DNA of 64,000 bases, from contig NC_087081.1 of assembly GCF_026151205.1 (NCBI RefSeq), positions 5,079,246-5,143,245 of the forward strand. The letters are read 5' to 3'. The DNA is from Bolinopsis microptera (taxonomy: Eukaryota > Ctenophora > Tentaculata > Lobata > Bolinopsidae). The notes under the pieces were generated by a model. It was not told the origin of the DNA, searched no databases, and worked only from the letters and a program-made list of their open reading frames with translations. Below are positions 1 to 13,430 of this stretch, in pieces. The first letter of the stretch is position 1, and every line of letters begins with the position of its first letter. The position numbers and the translations under genes are program-made.

Positions 1-169
1 CTGCTATAACATCTTGTCGTTTGATGTCATGGGTAGACAGTGAACTCTGAAACATTAGTTGATTTAAGCTCTTGTTATCGTAACGTGGATTTCTAGATTG
101 AGGTAACTCATTACTATTAGCTATTCTAATAATAAAAGACTACATGTTTTTTGTCCCTGACCAGTCGTT

Positions 170-288
170 CACCGGCCCCTAACCGGCCCCTAACCGGTCA
201 CTAACCAGCCACTAACCGGCCACCAATCAGCCACTAACCAGCCACTAACCAGCCACTAACCAGCCACTAACCGGCCACTAACGGGTCA
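170..288. repeat. 11-bp minisatellite (CACTAACCAGC-like)
   Basis: About ten imperfect 11-bp units built on cactaaccagc, with ccggc and ccaatc variants. The array sits directly beside the splice donor of the exon at 294-433, inside the following intron on the minus strand. Confidence 0.85.
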
Positions 289-293
289 CTTAC

Positions 294-3200
294 CGTTGGG
301 AACCTGGCAGACCAAGGTCGGTTCTCATCCTCCACATCAAAGTCACTGTCCACACCGCTCAGGATGAACTCCTGGTGGGACTTCAACGTGGATGACTGGC
401 TCGCGTTGTCAACTGAGTTGGATCGTCGGAGCGCTGAAACGAGGCAAGGTTTAGAATAAGAGATTAGTGAAAGTCCGCGGTGCCGTGGATTTGATGAACA
501 GGTTTTAATTGTATTCATCTACAATGTTATCGACGGTAGCATATTAAGATATCAAATTTAGAATAAAACGTATTTTTATCAAATTAATCCAGACCTGTCA
601 TAAATTGAACTAAAATATGAAAAAAACTAACGTATTCAAAAAGGAACATTCAGATCCAAATTTAAATCGTCTAAATAAAAAAGAAAATAAAGACGCACAT
701 CGTGGCAGGGGAGGAATAGAAGTAGATCCCTCGCTCTGAGCCCTATACAAAATAAAATTACAAGAGTATCTTTTGTTGATTGCCATGCTGGCCATGCCCT
801 GGCAGGGAGTCAAATACGGCCGGTTTGACGACAGTGAATCTGCAGGACCGTGTGTTATGTAACCAGCTCCATATGGATAATAACGGAGCTGAAGAACCAG
901 TACTCTAGTAGCTAATTACAGCGTGTCAATTCAAAGAACCGTGTATCTGTGGTGGTCTGTAGGAGTTATACCACGTTATGGGTGCGTTCAATTAGGCATC
1001 TAATTTATCCTAATTGATCCAATTAAGGAGGTTGGTGCGGCCAATCAGGTGCTCTGGAAGAGGAAAATAACAGGCTGGTCTGGTGCTGTACCACAACCAA
1101 TTCCACACGAGGTTCAGGTTTATTATAATGTGGACGAAAATAAGCTTGTATTTTAGAATTTCTATCTTGGTTTGCTTCTAGAATTTCTATCTTGGTTTGC
1201 TTATAATTGAGGCAGTTTAAACGCTGTCTTTAGTTTAATATAATCTTTCCAGTGCTGCCCATGTCAGAACTGAGTTGCAGTTTCAAGATCGATTGTAAAA
1301 TGTAACAAATAATATGTCAACAAATAATAATCTATCAGATCAAACTATAATACTTCATGGCTTAACCCAATCTTAATTAAATCATTCAATCTAAATAACA
1401 TCACTACCATGTAGCGGAAGAGGCTTCTCCTCAGCGATCGTCAGCAAACACTCCGCACTGCGCGCCTGTTTGGCCTGATAGAAACTCATCTTCTTCTTCT
1501 TGCTCCTTCTCTTGATCATCATGGTCACTCTTCTTGTCAGATACCCCAGGACCCTCCCTAGCCTGTACTCCTCTACGTAGGATAAGTGTACTAGCAAGCT
1601 GGACCAGAGGGAGGACAACTTCAACATGGTGAGGGGGACGAGTCAGACGGGTCACAAGTGAAACAAGTGGGACTAGTGGGACTAGCGGGACTAGTGAGAC
1701 TAGTGAGACTAGTGGGACTAGTGAGACTAGTGAGACTAGTACTACTAAGTCCGATCTCAGGTATGGGAGATGGGATAAAAACGGAGGCTATGTGCGGATG
1801 TAACGCAATGTGATTCAGTGGACTGTGATGATGCAGCTCTGTGTTGTAGTCAGATAGTGGATATGGTATATGGTATAATTGTTGGAGGAATAATACGAAT
1901 AGTCTAATAGTACGTCTGGGGAACAAAGCACTACAGTATCTTGGCAAAGCTGAATAGTTTCTGCAAATGTTGGCAAGGTCATGACTGGATCATAGGATCG
2001 CTTTGACAATCGGGGGGTTTAATGCACAAACAATAAATGTTGAAATACTACGAGTATATAATCGGGCTAAACTGGTACGCTGTTTAAGATTCGAAGTTGT
2101 CCATGTGAGAACTGACAAATACGATTAAACGTCAAACGTTGCACAACCAAAGTACTGCGAACATATATAGGCTCAAAATAGCACATATACTACCGTCCAC
2201 ACTATACAACATTAAAATACAACTTTTGCAAATATACGCGTAGACACCAAATAAGAGGTTAATAAGCAAGTTCGAAAATACAAAAAACCCCACTTTTCCA
2301 AAACGGTGTAGAGCGAGAAGCAAGGCTGGGAATATACACACAGCACAGAATCAACAAAACTGTTACTGTCTAGTCATTATGACATATGAGGCAGATATAC
2401 TAGCAAAGATTACATAATTGTTAAGTGTTAGTAAGGCTATTAGGCAGTACTCGTCACTAGCTCGCTGCTTCCTCTCTCACAGATCGCAGGTTGGGGTGTG
2501 ACGTCATAAGGTTGAGGTGTGACATAATAAGATGACGGTATCAATGGATTAACCACCAGGCATGATGCTAATCCAGTGTTACCATTGGTAAGGAGGTGTA
2601 ATACGATACTAGAGGGTTGCAGGGCGATTCTCATTATCGGGTGGATGATCTTTCTGGCAACTTTCGAAGTTCGAACCCAGACAAATTGAAGAGTTGCCAA
2701 TAAGATAAACGGAAATGAAAACTAGGTGGAGCACTGGAGGAGGGACTTGGTCTCCAGATCCGGAGTGGAGCGTGAACAAAATCGGGTAAAACTACACGGT
2801 AACCCGATACACTGGTAGAGGACAGTGATAAGCTGGGTGGAAATTTATATATTCTCCCGCTTTTTGAGTGAGAGAAACCCGGCAGAGTGCACATATAAAG
2901 CCTATGGTATATATATATATACTACACAGTTTATATACTACACTACCGGGAGAGAAGAATTGTAGTAACAGCACACAGTGTAGAGTTACAGACACTTCTT
3001 GCTAGGTGCACTGCTGCTGCAGGGGGTGTTTAAACTTTGGAGCGGGACAGTGGAGGAGTTGGGGGAGGGGGAGGAGAGGGTTCTGCTAATTGGTACGTCG
3101 AAAGTCAAAACTTTGTCACACTTGGAGGTTGTTTCTGTTACACTTTCGTTACACTTCCCACAGTGTGTGATCCGAGTAGAAAATTGAATGTGTTTTCTGT

Positions 3201-6200
3201 CGTGTGGTGAGGGGAGGAGAAGAAGTTAATAAGATATAATGGGTCTCATTAGTCACTAGTCTCTGTTGAACAGAGCACCTACTCTAGACTCCAGAGATTA
3301 TAGTCTCCATGAAACAGACACTTAACAATCGTCTTCAAAAGGTGACAAAGCAGTAGATATGAAGAGGTAAAGAGGAGCAAGACTATAAGGAAAACGAAGG
3401 ATTTCCCAGTACTCACTACTCAACCGTTGTCTCCTCTATACTGAATACTAAATTTGATGCATGAGGTAACACCCCTAAATTGCAAATGAGAGAGTAGGAC
3501 GGTTACAGGTCATTGTACGTTTTGAGCGTATGTTGCAGACTATACAGCAGGCCGCAGCTCATTAATATGTTGATGAGTCCTAGTAGCAGCCACAATTGTG
3601 AAGTTATCTCATCCTGCTAGTTGTTGTAGCTACAGTTCCTTATTTAATTACTTCTAGCTCTGTAATGTCCCATCCATTGTATCCCGTTTTCAAAAAGATC
3701 TTTTCCGTGCAAACGAAAGATGCAACAAAGGAACGAACACTACACCTATGACTATGAAAAATGTTGTTATGGATTGTTTCGGAAATATCAATAACGGCCC
3801 ATTATTTAGGTATTTTTATATCTTGTAATTTTGATTTGGTTATAGATCATAGAAGTAGAGTATTTATACTGTACTTTAAACGTTTTGCAATTTAATTACT
3901 TGCGTATCACTCATAATCAACATAAAATGAAGATGGAGGTCATTAGCATCATTTATTCAGGTTAAAATGGTGAAGTGAAGATAAGATCTTTCTAGAACGA
4001 GTCAAGTCTACAGACTCTAGTCTCTAAAAGCTAACAGTGCGGACAAAACAACAGTGTACATATTAAGACTGTGAGAAATGTCATTATCGCGATGCAGTCC
4101 ACATGTTGTTGACATCCTCTGTGACCAGTGATGAATTTCGGGATGTTAGGCATGTTGAAAGAATTCGATACTGCTACAGCTCCGTTTATATTGTACTTGC
4201 GATTAAACACCTTCTCTTGCTCCCCTTTCACGTGCCTACGTGCCTTGATACCGGAATCTCCCTAATATGGTCGGCGAAGAAGTCTGTCTGGCCCTAATAC
4301 TCTAATAATATGGCCGGAAGGTGGATATAAGGTAGTTAAATTGAATAATAGTAATAGTGGTGAGGGTATATAAGTAGACAGTACTATTAAGGGGGGGGGG
4401 GGGGGTTCACCCTGATTTTTTTGTGAAACTTGGTTTTGAGATAGCAGTTGACCAACAAACTAGGACCAGTGACCGAACTTTTGAGGGGGTCCCGGACCCC
4501 AACCGTCAAACGGTGCCCGCGGGGCAGCCACGCCCATATTTGGTCCAAATTAGGCCCAATTTAGCCAAATACCCTGAACATGCCCAAAATCCAGATTTTA
4601 GGTGCTTTACTTGTAGCTAGTGGTCCCCTGAACTCGTATATGAATTTTCATCAAGATTGGAAAAAAAATGACTGAGTTATGAGCAAAAAACCATATGACC
4701 ATATTTGGGCATACGCACCAAATTTGATCGAATTTGGCCCATAAATTGGTCAAATATCAATATTTTTGAATGAAACTAACTTTATATAAAAGGTAAGCCT
4801 ATGTTACACATTATCTATGATTATCAGCTCTTTATCTACCTAACCGTGGATTCTGTGTTCAAATAATCGCAAAAAATGAACAAAATTGCCCATATCTCAG
4901 TTCGCGATATTTGCAAAACTGATTTCGCTCAAAACAATAGAACTCAATAGGGTTTTAATATTTTACATGAAATTTTCAGAATCAACGTAGAATCGCATTT
5001 CGACTTTAAGTTTTGTATTGGAATTTTGAGTTAGGCCTTTAAAAAAATTTGGCGGCCAAATTCCAAAATTTGCAATGCGAAATTCAGAATTTGGCCGCCA
5101 AATTTTTTTAAAGGCCTAACTCAAAATTCCAATACAAAACTTAACTGCTATTGAGTTCTATTGTTTTGAGCGAAATCAGTTTTGCAAATATCGCGAACAA
5201 TTATTTGAACACAGAATCCACAGTTAGGTAGATACTGAGCTGATAATCATAGATAATGTGTAACATAGGCTTACCTTTCATATAAAGTTGGTTTCATTCA
5301 AAAATATTGATATTTGACCAATTTATGGGCCAAATTCGATCAAATTTGGTGCGTATGCCCAAATATGGTCATATGGTTTTTTGCTCATAACTCAGTCATT
5401 TTTTTTCCAATCTTGATGAAAATTCATATACGAGTTCAGGGGACCACTAGCTACAAGTAAAGCACCTAAAATCTGGATTTTGGGCATGTTCAGGGTATTT
5501 GGCTAAATTGGGCCTAATTTGGACCAAATATGGGCGTGGCTGCCCCGCGGGCACCGTTTGGCGGTTGGGGTCCGGGACCCCCTCAAAAGTTCGGTCACTG
5601 GTCCTAGTTTGTTGGTCAACTGCTATCTCGAAACCAAGTTTCACAAAAAAATCAGGGTGAACCCCCCTCCCCTCCCCCCTAAGCCCGTCCCCCCTCTATA
5701 AATGTGCACTCTAAAGAGCACTGAACAGTGGTGTCCGTGGCAGGGATATAGCTATGCAATAAAGTAACAATTATAGTGTCGAGGAGATATATTCCAATAA
5801 AGTAACAGTTCAGTGTTACAATAAGGTAACATCAGGACAACTCGTGATATTGATGCTATATTTGTGGTTCCACGTATTATCCTGGAGACACTCGAGGCTA
5901 CCTAATCAAAAGCATCAAGAAAAACTAAAATTCCTATTTATGTTAAATTATTTTTAAAGTTACTTATACAGGTGAAATAGTTTTTTACTCACTTTGTGGC
6001 GCTTTGCCTCTGTCAAACACGTTGGAGGTTTCTAAGCTCTTACACCGCGGCAAGTTGTCTGCGTTGCCGTTACCCGTAGGGAATGCGCTGGAAAGAAAAT
6101 TCAAGTTGAAGTTAAAATTGTATTTATTTATAAAATTTGCCAAAATATCAACATAACACTCCATATTATAACAATAAAAAAATATTTTACCGTTCCAATA

Positions 6201-7653
6201 TTAAATTAAAAGGGCAAAAAATAGACTTGACTAGTAACTATTAAATTGAGGATGGAGCGATCAAGTTAATAGTCGAAAATAAGAGTCCTGGACAATTTTG
6301 ACTCGAATAGTGAATGAAACTGGAATTCCTAACCGTGCATTGACTTAAAGACTTAAGTATACTTTAAGCAAAACTTACAGGTTAGCAGCCCAAACACACT
6401 TTATGCCACCGTTTAATAATTATGCTTTAATATTTTAATGATATTTTCATTCATCAGTTGATTTCAAATAAACCCAACGACAAATCAAATTCGAAGATCG
6501 CTATTAAAGTATTATGTATCAAAAAATTAAAATCCAGGGTCCCCCTCTCACAAAAAGTTAGCTCCGTAAGGATAAAACAGAATTTTGAAAATTATTTATA
6601 GCAATAAATAAATGACTTCAAATTTCCCTCACAAAAAATTTCGCAATTCTCTGGTAAGCGAATTCGCGTGTTGAAGTTCACTTAAACGAAGAAATGATCA
6701 CCACCCTGCGCAATATATATCGTTGCTAGGTTACAGTTGCTAGGTTAGTTTAATGATCACCACCCTGCGCAATATATATTGGTACCATTGATGTAAGGAT
6801 ACAAATGACAGTGCAATGATTGCTTGCGTGCCATAAAAGGTTATTCTTTAATAACTATTAAGTCCAGTGTTATTAAGAAAATGACAAACCTGAGCGATAA
6901 ATCGACGCTGTTGTTCTGATGAAGACTTAATTCGTTTGCGCTTTTAGAGATAGCACCGCTGTTTGAAAGCTTTCTGCTTGTACTGAAACAAATGCTGGTT
7001 ACAAACTTCTGTAGGTTCATTCAAGTACGGTTAATATTCAAATTAAAGTGTCATACTAGTGTATGATCTATAGTTAGAGACGGTTTCTGGCGGGGGGGTC
7101 ACCATATTCGTTTGAAATGTGACAGTAATTATTTATTAATTTGGTTGACTAGGAGCATCGCGGTAAGTCACAAATAATATGGTATACGCCTCCCCTAGGC
7201 CCTATCCAGATCATACACTTCTATAATCTACAAAAAATGTTACCTTACGCAATTTTATGAACATGGATGAGACATTAACAAATTTTCATACGTTTACATA
7301 AAATATTGAAAGAGAAAAAAGAGGCGCTACTACGCAAGCATTGGTCAGCACCTTAAAGGATCAACAGTCAGGTCGTAAGGAGACGCACTCGATAGAGGAA
7401 CCGCAGACCTTGCAGCTGGACAAGAGTTGAGCGAGCAACAACTGCTTGTTATAACAATCTCCGGCACAATCCTACAGTCTGGCATAGACTGAGCTGACTG
7501 GGACCTGCCCCTGTCCATTGCATCAATGTCGCGGAGAAGTACCAGTTCCGATATGTCGGAGAGACAGCGTTTACGTTGTTTGTCCGCGTTTAATGATGAA
7601 GTGGTGGTGGTGGTGGATCCTTGTTCGTTGGTTCTGATTGCTTTTAATGACAT
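294..7653 (-). CDS. Spliced gene for a Ser/Arg-rich protein of unknown function (partial, continues off the left edge)
   Basis: Not recognised as a known family. Four exons chain on the minus strand with matching phases. The first is 7352-7653 (ATG at 7653 chosen; the frame is open to about 7716, so an upstream acceptor is possible), ending TTTAAG|gtgctg. Next is 6890-6982 (acceptor tttcag, donor gtttgt), then 5993-6087 (acceptor tttccag, donor gtgagt), then 294-433 (acceptor gtttcag, donor gtaagt). Coding lengths 302+93+95+140 make exactly 210 codons. The visible protein has no membrane segment and is rich in Ser, Asn and Arg. It has a Thr run near residue 17, a basic KQRKR patch, and an LRRSNSVD segment that looks like a kinase or 14-3-3 site, followed by an acidic DSDFDVEDE stretch. 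This suggests a disordered, phosphorylated N-terminal region whose folded domain lies off the window. The exon chain is seen; function is not inferable. The weakest junction is the first donor (gtgctg). Confidence 0.6.
1408..1627 (-). CDS. Alternative first coding exon of the left-end gene
   Basis: An ATG at 1627 opens 73 codons ending CATG|gtagtg in phase 1, exactly the phase needed to join the acceptor at 433. It has its own initiator and no good phase-compatible acceptor, so it fits an alternative promoter and first exon inside the 5.5 kb intron rather than a cassette exon. The encoded N-terminus starts with a hydrophobic stretch (MLKLSSLWSSLLVHLSYVEE), followed by a very basic segment (TRRVTMMIKRRSKKKKM), which suggests membrane or acidic-lipid association. 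A second overlapping frame is also open here (acidic, ends in a stop), so the reading is likely but not proven. Confidence 0.4.
1655..1745. repeat. 9-bp minisatellite (GACTAGTGA)
   Basis: About ten units of gactagtga/gactagtggg lie just upstream of the alternative first exon, in its presumed promoter region. No core promoter element is evident around it. Confidence 0.85.
4391..5679. mobile_element. Harbinger-like foldback element, 1.29 kb, TAA target duplication
   Basis: Two arms of roughly 600 bp are near-perfect inverted copies of each other. They meet at about 5070, where ggcggccaaattccaaaatt faces its reverse complement. The ends are G-runs (GGGG... and ...CCCC) followed by ttcaccctgatttttt. 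The flanks are TAA on both sides (4388-4390 and 5680-5682). Terminal GGG plus a 3-bp TWA duplication is the known signature of PIF/Harbinger elements. The left arm holds about 100 bp (around 4870-5020) missing from the right arm. There is no transposase frame, so it is non-autonomous. Short mirror ORFs in the two arms are by-products. It lies in the intron between 433 and 5993. Confidence 0.8.
6694..6778. repeat. Short direct duplication of about 28 bp
   Basis: The string gatcaccaccctgcgcaata occurs twice, 57 bp apart, separated by a gttgctaggtta doublet. It lies in the intron upstream of the 5993-6087 exon. Confidence 0.7.
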
Positions 7654-7719
7654 AGATTGCGTCGAGGGGTGGAGATTCTTCTTCAAAGCATTGTAAGTAG
7701 CTAGATCAGAGAACTAGTG

Positions 7720-9235
7720 ATATACGATCAGCTATAGGTTATTAACGATTGACAGTAGCTGGATTGTGGAGCTATGAGAGTATAGTTTATTGCTAAATGT
7801 GTTGCCAAAAAAGGAGAACTTCATCTGAGTTACTGCTGACGTTAATACAAAATGTCATGTAACCTAGTTACCACCTAGTTACCCCAAGTTACCCCCTAGT
7901 TACCATGTAACCATGTTAACACTAATTGAGATGATATAGAGAGCTCTATCAAATCAAATAAAGCGATCAAACTAAAGTATTTCTCTAAAAGTGTAACGGT
8001 AACAGATATTTAAAAGATAATAAGTTATATCAAGTAAAACTAGAAAATCATTCGTATTATCAATTTGAAATTCAAGATTTTAAGCTGGATTCCTGCATGA
8101 AAGTACTGACCATGTATCACACATAGGCGTAGTCAGTATCATAAATGGGCGTAGTTATAACATCAACTAACAACTGTCAAAATATATTAACCAGCGCTGC
8201 GCAGTTTACAACCCACACACTCTAGCAGATATACAGGGTTCTAGAAATGATGACGTCACAATGTTGGAAAGAGGGTCTTATTATTAATTTTAAACTAATT
8301 ACAACTGACAACACTGCAAATTATAACATTTGTTTAATACATTTTATTGAGGATGATACAGAATCAAAAAGGGGTATTTAGTTCGGAGAGTCCTAAAATC
8401 ACGTTTCTCTTTATCTAAAGATTTAATATGGTATAACTATAAACTTATAAGAGGTTGGAACAATTGTCATACGTCATAAGCTCCACGGTACCTCATCAGA
8501 ATGAACACTTATTCTCACCATTGTCGTAAACCGACTATATAGCTCATGACACAAATGTATAAGTGTGTTAACGAGAATATCGTACAATCTATTGTTAGGT
8601 ACTGATCAGACTTCATACCATCTTCGTAACATATTGGAATGTGAATGGATCAACGACTGGTCAGAAAATAGGCACCAGGCAGTGCGAGAAAATGTTGGGA
8701 ATGGTTGATAAATAACAATAAATGTTGGGAATACAGCGTAGCCAAGTAGGAAGTACCTTTATTCCAGCTGAATTCAAGCTGATGGCCGTATAGGAACGAA
8801 ATTGTGCATCATATACACTATACTCATCAGAAGGTTATTTACTTGAGGAGAAAACAATAGCTACACATACCAATCACATACCTTGGCTCAGCTGTAATTT
8901 ATAGGGAATTTAGAGTGAAACGAACGAAACAAGATATTGAACCATCCTGCGACTAATTAAAATTGAGAAATAATTGCTACAAATAAAACACACAAGTGAT
9001 TAACTAAAAGCAGGACTATTTACAACAGCTTTTGTTCACTGTTCGCTGCACAGTTACATTTATCTCTATAGGCAGAGAATGTTGGACAACAGCAGCAGCA
9101 GTTATTTGGGAAATTGGGCGATTAGTAAAGCCGCTATACGGCCGCTATACGTCCTCTATAAAGCCACTATGCTGGTCGTTACACGGACACGATATCAATT
9201 ATTTCTATCCATCTAACGGCCACAATACTACCACT
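7720..9235. other. Gene-free stretch
   Basis: AT-rich, with short ORFs only. A small ttacccc/tagttacc repeat lies near 7860-7915. No gene, tRNA or element boundary was recognised. It may hold the promoter and 5' UTR of the left-end gene. Confidence 0.5.
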
Positions 9236-9855
9236 ATAACACGGCCGCTATAAGGCCGCTATAAGGCCGCTATATGGCCGTTATAAGGTCGCTATAAGGC
9301 CGCTATAAGGTCGCTATAAGGCCGCTATAAGGCCGCTATAAGGTCGCTATAAGGCCGCTATAAGGTTGCTATAAGGCCGCTATAAGGTCGCTATAAGGCC
9401 GCTATAAGGCCGCTATTAGGCCGCTATAAGGTCGCTATAAGGCCGCTATAAGGCCGCTATAAGGTTGCTATAAGGCCGCTATAAGGTCGCTATATGGCCG
9501 CTATAAGGTCGCTATAAGGCCGCTATAAGGCCGCTATAAGGTCGCTATAAGGCCGCTATAAGGCCGCTATAAGGCCGCTATAAGGTTGCTATAAGGTTGC
9601 TATAAGGCCGCTATAAGGCCGCTATAAGGTCGCTATATAGCCGCTATAAGGTTGCTATAAGGCCGCTATAAGGCTACTATAAGGCCGCTATAAGGCCACT
9701 ATAAGTTCGCCATAAGGCCGCTATATGGCCGCTATATGGCCGCTGTATGGCCGCTATAAGGTCGCTATAAGGTTGCTATAAGGTCGCTATAAGGCCACTA
9801 TAAGGCCGCTATAAGGCCGCTATAAGGCCGCTATAAGGCCGCTATAAGGCCACTA
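9236..9855. repeat. 11-bp minisatellite (GGCCGCTATAA), about 55 units
   Basis: Tandem ggccgctataa with frequent gg-tcg and gg-ttg variants and a few ctatatgg units. Each unit contains CTATAAG. Degenerate cousins of the motif (ggccgtatagaggc) recur near 39110-39560. Confidence 0.95.
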
Positions 9856-10210
9856 GTTATTTGTATCTCTAGCACTGGACAACACAGCAGGACAGCTATA
9901 ACATACATAACCGCACTCGGACTTACTCAACACCTTTACAAATAATGTTATTGTAACATACAGTAACAGGATCCCGAACTATACTACAACTAGAATAAGA
10001 GAACGATCCGACACATATAGAGAGAGAGAATCCACAAATCTACGCGGTACAAAAGCCGTAAGTTCATGAAATCATACACGCGAAACTCAATTAATTGACT
10101 ACGAATATCACATTACTCTTTTTTTCCTCTCTACGGGATCCCTGTGAAATACTCATCACGTATTGCAGATATGTTAAGCCTGTTAAACCTCGCATATATG
10201 ATTGTATTTT

Positions 10211-10281
10211 GTAATGCTGAACTTCTAGGTGTGGTGTGGTGTGGTGTGGGGTGTGGTGTGGTGTGGTGTGGGGTGGGGTGC
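10211..10281. repeat. GTGTG-rich pentanucleotide tract
   Basis: Imperfect gtggt/gtgtggtgtgggg repeats, about 70 bp. Confidence 0.85.
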
Positions 10282-10289
10282 TTAACTTC

Positions 10290-13200
10290 TTAATGGAACA
10301 TTAGAGGGACGAAGGACCGGGAACTGCAGGTCAGGGATACAGATACATGTTATGGGTTAGTCACATGGTCTGTGACGTTTGGTAAAGTAAAATTCAAAAT
10401 CAATTCATAAATGATGAATTGATAATTGGATAAATTCTTACGTGTCAAAGTAAGCTTTATTTGTCAAATACTAAAATAGTTGATTGATAGTGATAACTTT
10501 GAAATTAAATTTAGATAAATGAAAAAATAAAATTTTGTTATGATTATAAAACAGGATCTTATATACCGACAAAAATGATTCATAAAATTCCTTAATGCGG
10601 TAAACTGTACCCTTGAAACAGATATTCCCAACACCTGTTACATGCAGCTATATCTTTGATTTCGTTCAATTCTTGCAAGTTATCTATGTGCAAATTTCTA
10701 CTACTTAAATCACTTCTTAAAACAGATAACAAACACTTAACTTAACAACAGATAAAATTTTAAAGCAAATAAAATTCCTACACAAAAGCGAAACAAAAAA
10801 ATGATCACACCATATTTTTTGTAAATTATCGCAACTTATGTAAAGAAAATCAAAATTATAATCCATTTAAACCCAAAAATTATTCTTTATTATGATGGCT
10901 ATTGGATGCGTGTGCAGTGTGCATGTGTGATGAAATTATAGTATTACAACTTAGCAAACCTGTGTTTCATATGTTAATGTTTTATAAAATCCCATCAGGT
11001 CTAGACGATCGATTACAATCTAGACAAACAAAATGACGCATAAACATTCAACAAGTATCATATTCAGCCAGCTCATAATTAAACAAATAATAAACCTCAT
11101 GAAAGGATAAATTACATAAATTACACACTAACACTATGTAATTTGTGGTGTGTATAACAGTCTATAGAGTATTGAAGTAAATAACTTTGCGCAGTGAAGG
11201 TTGAATCTGAGCACTACTTACTCATATTACTCAACAACAAAACTAAAACTACAGTAGAACTATTATGGATATCGCATTACTCATCCCTCGGTTCTATTGC
11301 ATTTACCGGTATTACATGAATAAATCAAATCTTTCAAACTTTGATGCCAGAGTAAACCTTGTTTATTAAGTGGATATCTTTGATATGTATTAAAAGACTC
11401 CTGCAAAAGCTGTGGGGAAGTATTACTACTACAAGAGACTGTAACCTAAACTACATTGTGACAGTAGGAGCACTACCGCTAAGCTTAAAGCTACTGCTCA
11501 ACCAGCCTAGTTAGTACCAGTGTACATCATCATTACTATGTAACAGTGCAGCACCTGCTTTATATCTTGAGCTATTTTGTTACATTGAAGTGGAGTATTA
11601 ACCTGGGGGAGGCATACTGTTGTTTCAGAACCTCTCAAACACTATGTGTTAATCGGCAATTGTCACTTGATGGACGAACATCGGTCGAATACAAATTCGG
11701 TAAAACGTTACTCAGTTTTTGGATTAAATGGCAAAAAAGGGGACGGCGCACAAAACTAAAAAGACACGCACGAGCAAGATACAGGACTGCAGGGAACAGT
11801 GCACACCATTAAAAACAGTGCACGAGCAACAGCCAGGACTACAGGGCATCGGCTACAAATATTTTCAGCTAGAACACAATAGAAAGTATGTCAGGGAAGA
11901 CGATAGAAAGCAGGCCAACTTAATTCAATAATGCCCATTTTTACAGTGGTTGTTTTTAACATTTACATATGTTGTTGAAGCTGCCGGGTAGAGGTGTGAA
12001 TGTACTGCACTTGACTGCGAATATTTGGTATGTACGATAGCTAGATAGCCTGGGTATATATTGTAGTAAGCGGAGTAATAGTATACTGTATAACGTTATA
12101 TACAGGGGGATGCAAAATGAAGGTACGAATTTTAAGTGGGTATAAATTTCTGAGAAAATTCAGGTGATACATTTTCTCAGAAAAATAAGAATGATAGTGA
12201 TACAATGAAAAAACTAAATGATTGATAATTTGCAGAATCCAACAACGTCAACGTGTACAAAATGCTGCGCGTGTTAGACGATATATATAAAACTATATAA
12301 ACTAAATATATTGTAACAGAAAAGAGCTGTTATAATTTGTATGGGGCAAAATAAAACTGCAAATCTGTCAACATGAGAACTGCACTGCATAATTTAACTG
12401 GTATCTTCTAGCTGTAGTATCTTGATATGTATTATAGAGAGTGTGCTTAATTGAGGGAATTGTGATTCACTGACGTTGGCTAGATCAAAAGTAATGGGCA
12501 ACTTGTCAATAATGAGCTCCTCCTTTCAGGCCGGCGTTCTTAGAAAATTAAACATTTATAGCGGTCTTAGAGGCGGAGTATGAATTGTGATTCTCATAAA
12601 AGGTCCCTCTCTCTCTCTCTGCTTAGGTCGACGGTCGTTGGCCTCCTACGGTAAACGGAAAGCCTTCTCGCCGTGCCCTCAGATGGAACCCTCGTAAAAT
12701 GTTCCATTATTATATTTTTCTCCAGATTTTGGCTAACATTTTTTCTCACAAAAGCCTACGTGGCTGGCATGCATAACTCTTTATCATAGCATATTATTAT
12801 ATATATTATTAGCATATTATTATATATATTATTGATACTTGTCTGCGCGACATTGTCAACAACTGCTAGACAGAAAGGCGTGCGGGGAAATATCTCAACA
12901 CCTAGAGCTCGTCAGGATTACATGTTTCAATAATAAACAGAGAATTAGTATAAATATAAAGCATCGCCAGGGCGAGGAAATAAGGATAATAAGGAGAATT
13001 GGTATTAGTTGGATTATATTCCACATAATGTGCCCTGGACCCTTATAACTCTGCTCCCTTATAGCTCAAGCATGTGTAAGTAAAGTGGAAGTATCCAGCT
13101 GAAGATGATTAATACGTTTTTTAAAAGCGTCTGTTACTACAAACTATCGTATCATTTATATGTTCCAAGAAGTCCCTAAAAAAGTAACCGTTTTGTCTAA

Positions 13201-13430
13201 TCCGAGATCAAGGTTGCATACTAGTTGATCGTACTTAACAGAAATCAATTAAAAACAACAATTGTAGTTGATTGTACTTAACAGTAATCAATTAAAAAAC
13301 AACATTCATCTAGTGGCAACATGTTGGTAAAGTGCTTTATAATTATTACAAATCTATGGAGATTACTCACCTCAATTATACAAAAAAAATAAACAAAAAG
13401 ATAACATTGCAATAAAGAAAATCTGGGATA
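10290..13430. other. Gene-free AT-rich stretch
   Basis: No supported gene. Only short ORFs without splice logic or family resemblance occur. A small AT direct repeat (agcatattattatatatatt) lies at about 12787-12835. Confidence 0.5.

Noticed and set aside
4423-5644. Mirror 65-codon ORFs in the arms of the foldback element
   Set aside because: The same sequence appears on both strands because of the inverted repeat; no domain and no family support.
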